Positions 57,057 to 64,000 of a DNA stretch of 64,000 bases are shown piece after piece (positions within the stretch are counted from its first letter, which is position 1; every line of letters begins with the position of its first letter). The position numbers were made by a program, and so were the translations under genes. The notes under the pieces are model-generated. The model did no database searches, was not told the origin of the DNA, and saw only the letters and a program-made list of their open reading frames with translations. The DNA comes from Marsupella aquatica (Eukaryota > Marchantiophyta). Location: the NCBI GenBank assembly GCA_973895155.1, contig OZ316897.1:14508001-14572000 (forward strand). Reading direction: 5' to 3'.

Positions 57057-59431
57057 TCCTCCCCCAGTAAACTTGAGCAGCCTCTGGTCTGCTCCAATCC
57101 ATCAGATTTCCTCCAAGTCTGAGTCCGAACTCGAGCCATGCGCCTGGACCACTTCCTCCTCAAGAAACTCAAACCCAAAGCCTTCAGATCCGGCCTTAGG
57201 CACTCCACTTTCCAGAAACTCGAAGTCCAACTCATCCGAATCGGAACCAACCAAGCCACTCTTGAAACTCAAGTCCATCGGATGCGCTTGGACCAGCGCC
57301 TCGTCTTTGAATTCACTCAAGTCGGAACTTGAGTCCATTCCCTTCTCGGTCCTCCTCTTGAAGATCTTCACCCTTTTCCCTGCGTAAGGTACTTGGTGAA
57401 CCGTTCCATCCAACTCCCGAATAGAATAGGTCGCATTCGCATGAACAGCAACCACCACATACGGACCTTGCCACCTCCGAGCAAACTTGTTTCGGCTCAA
57501 GTGGTGCTCGTCTAACTTACTCTCATAAATCAGAACCCAATCCCCTTCCTTAACCAAGACAGGCCTCAACCGATGAGTCCTGTTGAACCTGCCCTTGTTC
57601 CTTAACCTCGCCATCTTCAATTGCTTCCGAGCCACCTCAATCTTCGCAGGTAACAAGTTGAAGTGTTCGATCCTTCGAACCAACAACTCCTCTCTCAAAA
57701 CTTCAACTTTCCAACCAATCAGTCGCCAGCTGCAAACGTCTTCCTCGAGTGGCATCATCAGCAAGTGCCCAGTAAGTAGCTCAGCCGGAACATATCCGGT
57801 CACTGAGCTACAAGTTATCCGATCCGCTAACAGAGCAAGTGGAAGGAGACTCGACCACCTGCCCAAGTCCCCATCACAAGCCTTAGCTAAAGCTCTCACA
57901 ATCTGAATATGCCCCCTTTCAGATTTCCCATTGCCTTCTGGATTGTAACTCGAAGCCAGCTTCAGTTTGATGCGGTATTGGTCAAAAAACTCTTGCGCTT
58001 CCTTGGAGCTGAGCTCCCCCCTATCAGCTCTGATCCTTGTAAAGCATCCGTGCCTTGCAATGATGTCCTCAAGTATGAACTAGCAAACGGCAGCAGTAGT
58101 GTTTGAAACCAACTCTCTCCCTTCCACATAAGAAGACAAGTCTTCTCTCGCCAAAACCAAGTATCTCGCCCCATTGCTCTCCCTTGGGAGGTACACCACA
58201 TCAACAGCCCATTGAAAGTGTAGAGCCACGGGGTAAGTCGGAACCAATCCATCCCTATGTCGGATCCTTGAGTAAAACTAGCAAATCTCGCAAGTCTCGA
58301 CATAGTCTCGAACGGCCAAGTATAAACCTGGCCACCAGTACAGCTTCCGAACCCTCTCATAAGTTGAATGCACCCCTTTGTGCCCAGCCATGTCAGCATC
58401 ATGACACTCTTTGAGAATTCGGTCTTTCTCCTCTTTGGTATCCACGACCCTCTGCAACAACTGACTCGGGTCCTTATGCCTTCGCCACAAGTAGCCCTCT
58501 CTCAATAGGAACTTGTAAGATCTCTTCCGGATCTTGACGAACTCTTGGTAACTCCACTCTGGTTGCTTCTCCAAAGTGCTAATGTAATGCCCGATATCCA
58601 GCAACTCTCCCGAGTAGAGTCCATCCTTGAACTCTAGCTTCCAACACTTTCGGTTCCGGTCACCTTGCCAACTCTTGTCGCTACCTCATTTCCAAATCTC
58701 GCTCTTGACAGCATGTCGGCAACCGGATTATCCTTGCCCACAATATGACTTAGCTCAGGGTTGAACATCCGAATGAAAGCGATCCACCTGAGCATTGCTA
58801 TGTCAGGCGTGTCACAATTCGCAATCATTCCCAACAGCGATTGGCAATCAGTCTCAACCACCACCGGCGCCCCAATCAAATAGTTCCTCTCCTGATGGAG
58901 TGCCACTTTGGCACCCCAAAGCTCCCTCTTAACTTGGGCATATCTCCTCTGCCTTTCCGTAAAGATTTTCGCCCCAAATCTGATAGCATACCGTTCCCCA
59001 TTCTTGTCATCTTGCCCAATAGCCCACCCGGCTGCGAACGGACTCGCATCAACAGTCATGATCAGTGGTCGCCCGCTCTCATAGTCCGCAGCTCGGAGAA
59101 CTGGTGGGCTCATGAGAGCGCTCTTGAGCTTGGCCATTGCTTCACTATGCTCGGGTAACCATCTCCACTTAACCTTTTTCCTCAGCAGCTCATAGAGCAG
59201 GTCCGCAAGGTGCAAGAAGTGAGGGATCCAGATCTTGTAGAAGACACAAGCACCCAGAAACCTCCGAAGTTCAGGCACCGATTCGCAATCCTTCATCTCG
59301 CCAATAGCTCTCACCTTGTCCATGTTTGGCTTCCTTCCATAAGATCCGCACATTTGCCCAACGACTTTCACCTCTTTCATCCCGAATTCAGACTTCCCGG
59401 GGTCCTCACTTATTTCCTTCCGACCCATCAC
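57057..59431 (-). mobile_element. 5'-truncated, decayed Ty3/gypsy retrotransposon
   Basis: Minus-strand fragments appear in polyprotein order. 59431-58634 holds the end of reverse transcriptase (RRFLGACVFYKIWIPHF) and RNase H (TVDASPFAAGWAIG, RELWGAKVAL, ETDCQSL). 58604-58278 holds the integrase zinc finger (H..HKGVHSTYERV, CEIC). The integrase core and C-terminal domain run to 57102 and include FARRWQGPYVV. The catalytic Asp/Asp/Glu surroundings are recognisable. Gag, protease and most of reverse transcriptase are absent: the element ends abruptly at about 59431. In-frame TAG codons at 58280-58278 and 58082-58080 interrupt integrase. It is not functional by itself. Confidence 0.88.
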
Positions 59432-62400
59432 GCGCGAAAAAGTATAGGGTTTTTTAATTCAATTTTGTGGAAGACTTTAGAATTTTTGTTGAAGAACTAT
59501 AGGGGTTGAAAAATATATCTTGCAACTTAGAAGAATATTAGGGGTATTATAAACACCACTTCTTCAATATAAGTTGTTAGTTGAAGATAGGGCATTTTTG
59601 GCCTGGCCATATATGAGGAACACGTGTCTGTTTTTAATTGGTCCACGTGGCCCATCCTTATGTAAACAGGTTATAGTGCTTAATGGGGGTTTCATGGTGG
59701 CCTTAAGACGAGCACTAAGGGACTAAATTTGAATTTTTTGGGCGGGACGTGGATGGTTTGGTGGACCACAAGGGGGGAAGGGGAAGGGTTGGGGTAGGAA
59801 GTGTCGGGGACATCCATTCTCCCAGGTGCAACTGCCAAATTCTTTGTAGATGGCTGTGGGTGTTTAGGGGGCGAATCTCGCAGGGCCATCTATCCATCCA
59901 TTTGGAGGGGCATCCAACGATCAGGGCAAAGGCAAATATGAGCCGTTTAGGGCAAATGTTGGACCGTTGGATGGGAGGTAGGGTTTAGCTTTGCAAAGGG
60001 AAGTGCACACGAGAGTGCACAAGATGAGTCGCGATGAGTTGCGCATCGAAGGTTGGGTGCTGCCTCTGTTTTTTTTTAAGGAAAGTAGTGCATTCTGTGA
60101 AGGAAGTTGCGAGCTAGAACGAGAGTTCGATTGACTGCTGCACAAGCTTGCGTTGAGGTTGGTGGATGTGAGGTGACAGTGGTTGCGCAAGGTCAGTTGA
60201 AGGAGGTGGGCGCTCATTGAGGTCGACTAAGTGGGAGGCTTTGGCAACTCGGGAGATTGAGGTTCTCCCAATCAATGTGCTGCGATCCCTTACGGAGCAC
60301 TTGGAAAAGGCTAGGCAGAGAGCGAGCTTGAAGGCAAAGGGAGAGGGGCAAGATTGAAGGCAAGTTGAACGTTGGGGCAAGCTTGAAGGTCGGGGCAAGC
60401 TTGAAGGCCCGGGGCAAGCTTGAAGGCGAAGGGCGAAAGCGTGACTCCACAGGTCGAACTGAAGACTGAGGTATTCCTCCCTTTCTTTGAACTTTTCCTC
60501 TTGGCTGACCTCCTTGATCCCTTTTTGTTTGTCGAGTGCTTCCCTGCTTTTCGTGCTGCTCCCTTCAATCGAGTTGCTCCCTTCAATCGTGATGCTTCCT
60601 TCGTTTTAAGCTGCTTGTGCAAGTTGCTGCCTTCAATCATGTTGTTTCCTCAATCGTGTTGCTTCCTTCGTAGATAGTGGACAAAGTTTGCACTCAGGGT
60701 CTTGATCTTTTCTTGAAGGAAATGCTTAGACTCAGGTTGGTTGCTGCGGCAATGACTGAGCTTGCTGCACACGGTGGGCATTTCTGGGTATTGCTTCGAG
60801 CTTTTTTGAAGGAAATGCTTACACATGGGATGGGCATTGTGGCTCTGTTGATCAAACTTAGGTGGCAGCTGCGAGTCTATTCAGCTGCAAGTCTGTTCAG
60901 CTGCGAGCGTGATCTACTGCGATTTTGATCAGCTGCAGTCATTCTGGGAGTGAAAGTGATCGGGAAATTGTGGGTGTTGCTTCAAGTTGGGCGCTCAGCT
61001 GGGCATTGCAACTATGATCGAGGTGTAGCTGAAGTTGGGGCTAAAGTCAATTGCATGAACGTGGGCGTTGCGACTGAGTGTGATCAAGGTCACGGCTGCG
61101 ACTGTCCTGCTGGGTGCTGCGGTGAAGGTTGCCACTGGGTGCTGCGGTTGTGTTTGAGCAACTAGCTGAAATATCAAACTGAAGGGTCGTCTTTGGTGTA
61201 GCGGCCGTGTTGGAGCAGCTGATTGATCAATCAAGCTGAAGGTCAATCGATCGATCAAGACTGTACATGTTGAGATTGGACCGGGCACCAGGGAGCTGAT
61301 TGACCTTGGTAGGATGCACTGTCATTCGATCTGCAAGTACTTGTGGTGGAGTTCTCTTTCATTGTCCTGCTAGTTTTCAATTGCTTCCTTTGATTCATTG
61401 TGATTTGATTACTTGGTAGATCAAGCTTTGTTGGGGGCACCGTTTGTCATACTGCGCTAATGCTGGTGAAAGTTGTCTCTGTCTCATGCCCAAAAATGGT
61501 GAAGGAACTGATTGTCAACTTCACAGTCGATCACATTTGGTCCTTAGTTCTCTATTTGCGCTTGCATGTTGGCTCTTGGTGAAGGTAAGGGCAGGTCTTG
61601 TTTGTGTGTGTCAACTTTGAAAGTTGTCTCATGGTCCTTTCAATGTCAGCTCGACTGTCTATTGTAGTCTGTGGTAGAAAATGTTGTCCTTTCAATGTCA
61701 GCCCGATTGTCTGTTGTAGTCTGTGGTAGAAAATGTTGTAGTCTATCTCAATGGTCCACTTCTGAGTTCCCTGCAGTTTGTCTATGAGATTTGGATTGAA
61801 AATGCTGGAAGGGAACTGATTGTGAGAAAATGTCAGTGGGATCGACTCCATTGCCAATTTCACATTTTTCTTTGCTTGGAGATTTTGCATGCCTGATTAG
61901 TCTATCTTATGTGTTTTACTTCTTGCAAGTAGGATTGTAGGCGCCCTTGCCATAGCAGCGTCCTCAACAACTCCTGTTTCAATCCTGATTAATTGATTGG
62001 ATTAGTCTCACTGTAAGTTGTTCAACAGTGATTGTTCATAGTGGTATTTGTTCAATGCAATCTTGAATAACATTCATTTGAATGGCTCTATGTTGAATGT
62101 GCAGCTTATCCAACAAGAGGATTTGTTCCACGTCTATAGCTTGGAGCCAATAATTGCCAAGGTATATTATCTCTGGCCTAGCTCTGGCTGAAGTTGAATT
62201 GAAAGTTCATTTCATGATCTATAGTGAGACTTCCATGTCATGCCGCTATTTTCCAGAGTTCTCAAGATTACTGTTTGTTCAAGTTCTTCCCTGCCCGCTT
62301 CCTTGTATCTTTGGTGTTTGGTCTTCTTGGATGTGTTATTATAGATCTTCACTCTAGCAGGATTGATTGGCTCAAGCTTCTTGCAGATGGATTGGCTTAA

Positions 62401-62756
62401 TTACGATGTAGTCGAAGCATCTTTTGTGTTAGGTCTTCTTGGATTTAATTGTTATTCTAGATCTTGACTCGAGCTTGCGGGATTTATTGGCTTGAGCTTC
62501 TTGCAGGATGGATTGGCTTACGATGTAGTCAAAGCATCTCAGAAGCTTCAGCAATATACCAGGGTTTATATGTGAACCTTGTGGAAGGAGCAAGCCTCAA
62601 GATACACCATTTGTTGCAGCTCTTGCTAGTCAGATAAGAGATCAATAAAAGGTATGCTTTTGTTTATGATATATGCTATGTAGTTGCACCAATAACCTCA
62701 ATTGGCTATTCACTGTTTAATGAATGTTGAGGGGCTACAACATGGATGCTGAGTAA
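59432..62756. other. Repeat-rich intergenic DNA
   Basis: No gene is recognised. Local direct repeats are present: GGGGCAAGCTTGAAGG units at about 60370-60430; a duplicated segment ending TAGTCTGTGGTAGAAAATGT at about 61645-61740; and a roughly 110-bp tandem duplication at about 62315-62530 with CTTCTTGGAT, TGGCTTGAGCTTCTTGCAG and GATGGATTGGCTTA. Minus-strand Ser/Leu-rich frames near 59.9-60.6 kb lack domains. Confidence 0.55.
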
Positions 62757-63479
62757 ATGAATGTGGTGTGCATAGGTAAATCCACTATCCAGCAACTTAT
62801 CCAACAAGCAGAGATGGCTTCTAATGTGCCCAGGATTGACATATTTTCCCACAAGGAGCACCACCGCATGGATCCTCCTTGTTGTTTCTTTTGTGATGAG
62901 ACAGATGATGTGGTATTTTGTGATGGGCCTTGTAGTAGACATTTTCACTTTGTTGGTGGAGAAGGTATACATGGGCCTGCTTGCACTCCTGTCACACTGC
63001 CTGAAAACAATGACTGGACGGCACCATGGGTTTGTCAACTATGTGCTGCTGGCAAAGCTAGATGCTTTGCTTGTGGACTCATTGGCAGATTTGAGCACCC
63101 CACAGAAAATGAATCTCTTGTGCTCCATTGTGCCCACCCCGATTGCTTTTCTCATTACCACCCTGGTTGCCTTAGGGTGTTGCTTATGGTTGCAGCACTG
63201 TCTCAAAGGTCTCAGCCAGGGAATCCAAAGAGCCTAATGTGCCCAAGGCACTTTTGTGAGTATTGTAAAGTGTACAAGGATGGGATTAAGGACTTTGTCC
63301 AGTGTCGTAGGTGCCCTCGAAGTTGGTGTCATGATGAGACAACTGGGGGAGTGAAACACCTTAGGAGGTGTGTGAAGGGCAGGGACCACTGGGATGTGGA
63401 AGGCTGGCGTTTCATTTATTGTCATAGGCATAGAATAGCTGAGGGTGAACTAGTTCTTGTGCAGCCTCATGCTTCTTAG
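62757..63479 (+). CDS. EDM2-like PHD-type zinc-finger protein
   Basis: A single 240-codon frame rich in Cys and His. It resembles the composite PHD-finger region of plant EDM2 (ENHANCED DOWNY MILDEW 2)-type chromatin regulators, which affect histone H3K9 methylation at transposons and intronic heterochromatin. Finger 1 is CCFFCDETDDVVFCDGPCSR with FHF. It is followed by WVCQLCAAGKARCFACGLIG, then HCAHPDCFSHYHPGCL. The last finger is CPRHFCEYCKVYKDG with FVQCRRCPRSWCHDE, closing with FIYCHRHRIAEGELV, a strong EDM2-like match. Full EDM2 proteins exceed 1000 residues, so this is either a stand-alone derivative or one exon of a larger gene. The Met at 62814 (MASNVPRID) is an equally good start. 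A chromatin role is inferred from family only. Confidence 0.72.
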   Translation: MNVVCIGKSTIQQLIQQAEMASNVPRIDIFSHKEHHRMDPPCCFFCDETDDVVFCDGPCSRHFHFVGGEGIHGPACTPVTLPENNDWTAPWVCQLCAAGKARCFACGLIGRFEHPTENESLVLHCAHPDCFSHYHPGCLRVLLMVAALSQRSQPGNPKSLMCPRHFCEYCKVYKDGIKDFVQCRRCPRSWCHDETTGGVKHLRRCVKGRDHWDVEGWRFIYCHRHRIAEGELVLVQPHAS

Positions 63480-63704
63480 AGTTTCACTAGACTAATCACA
63501 TGTGAACAATGACCAGCAAGTTTTTGTTTGGGTCTTCTTAAAAGCTGGTTTTGAAAAGGTTTTTTGAACAATGTCTAATTTGCTTCATATTGTGTTGTTT
63601 ACTGTGTTGTATGACAGGTTCATTGTGTATGGCAGGTCCATTATGTATCTGTGAATGTATTTAGAACCCTTGATACTTTAACCTACTTGAACCAATTCAT
63701 TGAA

Positions 63705-64000
63705 ATGGCTACCCAGTTTGTAAAACTATTGCACAAAAAAAGGGATGTGGTGACTGATGGGAAAGATGAAGAACCAATAGCTGTGTTGGCGTTCAAAGAA
63801 GGTCAAACTTTAGTTGATTTTCGAAATCGAATTCCTGATTTGGTTGATTTTGATTTTGATTTCTGGGATTATAGGCTTCCTGGTCGAATGAAGGTCAAGA
63901 GTGAGAAAATGACTGAGCTGTCTGAATTGGATGGGAAAGTTGCTGTCATTGAACAAATTGGATCCTTGCCGACTGTTGGGACAGAGTTCCCATCGGTTTC
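63705..64000 (+). CDS. Open frame running off the window edge, unrecognised
   Basis: From the ATG at 63705 the frame stays open for 98 codons to the last base. It is acidic with many Asp/Lys (for example LVDFDFDFWDYRLPGRMKVK). I do not recognise it. It lies 225 bp after the EDM2-like ORF on the same strand, so it may be a downstream exon of the same transcription unit or a separate gene. Confidence 0.4.
   Translation, partial: MATQFVKLLHKKRDVVTDGKDEEPIAVLAFKEGQTLVDFRNRIPDLVDFDFDFWDYRLPGRMKVKSEKMTELSELDGKVAVIEQIGSLPTVGTEFPSV

Overview
The window is nuclear DNA of a plant (streptophyte) lineage. It has spliced genes with GT-AG introns, a plastid nucleoid protein (pTAC5), a mitochondrial ubiquinone-biosynthesis protein (COQ4), a plant-type PQ-loop transporter, an EDM2-like zinc-finger protein, and a decayed Ty3/gypsy element. 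The species cannot be fixed from the sequence alone; gene spacing and repeat content would fit a seedless plant with a medium-to-large genome. Coding regions were assembled by eye from open frames, splice sites, intron phase and remembered family consensus. Exon sums keep frame across every junction given below unless stated.

Layout. 1-2.0 kb has no gene. An intronless SEC61 alpha gene (+) lies at 2.0-3.4 kb and a seven-exon pTAC5 gene (-) at 4.9-8.5 kb. From 8.5 to 21 kb there is no convincing gene: AT-rich DNA, several minisatellites, dispersed repeats and hairpins. At 21.3-26.2 kb two short-chain dehydrogenase/reductase genes face each other tail to tail; the left copy carries a 2-nt frameshift, and the right copy has a tandemly duplicated 5' region. 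COQ4 (-) is at 28.1-29.9 kb, and an unrecognised single-exon 417-codon gene (+) at 31.9-33.2 kb. A large AT-hook/GNAT acetyltransferase/tandem-BRCT gene (-) covers 34.6-39.6 kb, followed by a GA-rich repeat region at 41-41.8 kb. A histone-deacetylase-family gene (-) spans 44.0-48.5 kb; it has intact splice sites but an in-frame TAG in the exon for a zinc-ligand loop. A nine-exon PQ-loop transporter gene (-) is at 50.8-54.9 kb. A 5'-truncated Ty3/gypsy element (-) with an adjoining probable LTR is at about 56.2-59.4 kb. Repeat-rich DNA follows, then an EDM2-like zinc-finger ORF (+) at 62.8-63.5 kb and an open frame running off the right edge.

The genes do not form an operon or one pathway. Their roles are ER protein translocation (SEC61A), plastid transcription and redox (pTAC5), carbonyl reduction (SDR), mitochondrial ubiquinone synthesis (COQ4), chromatin or repair (AT-hook/GNAT/BRCT; EDM2-like), protein deacetylation (HDAC) and vacuolar/lysosomal amino-acid export (PQ-loop). 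The most informative anomalies are the internal stop in the deacetylase gene, the unusual AT-hook/GNAT/BRCT architecture, the broken SDR copy with the duplicated promoter beside its partner, and two separated minisatellites that start with the same 26-bp leader.
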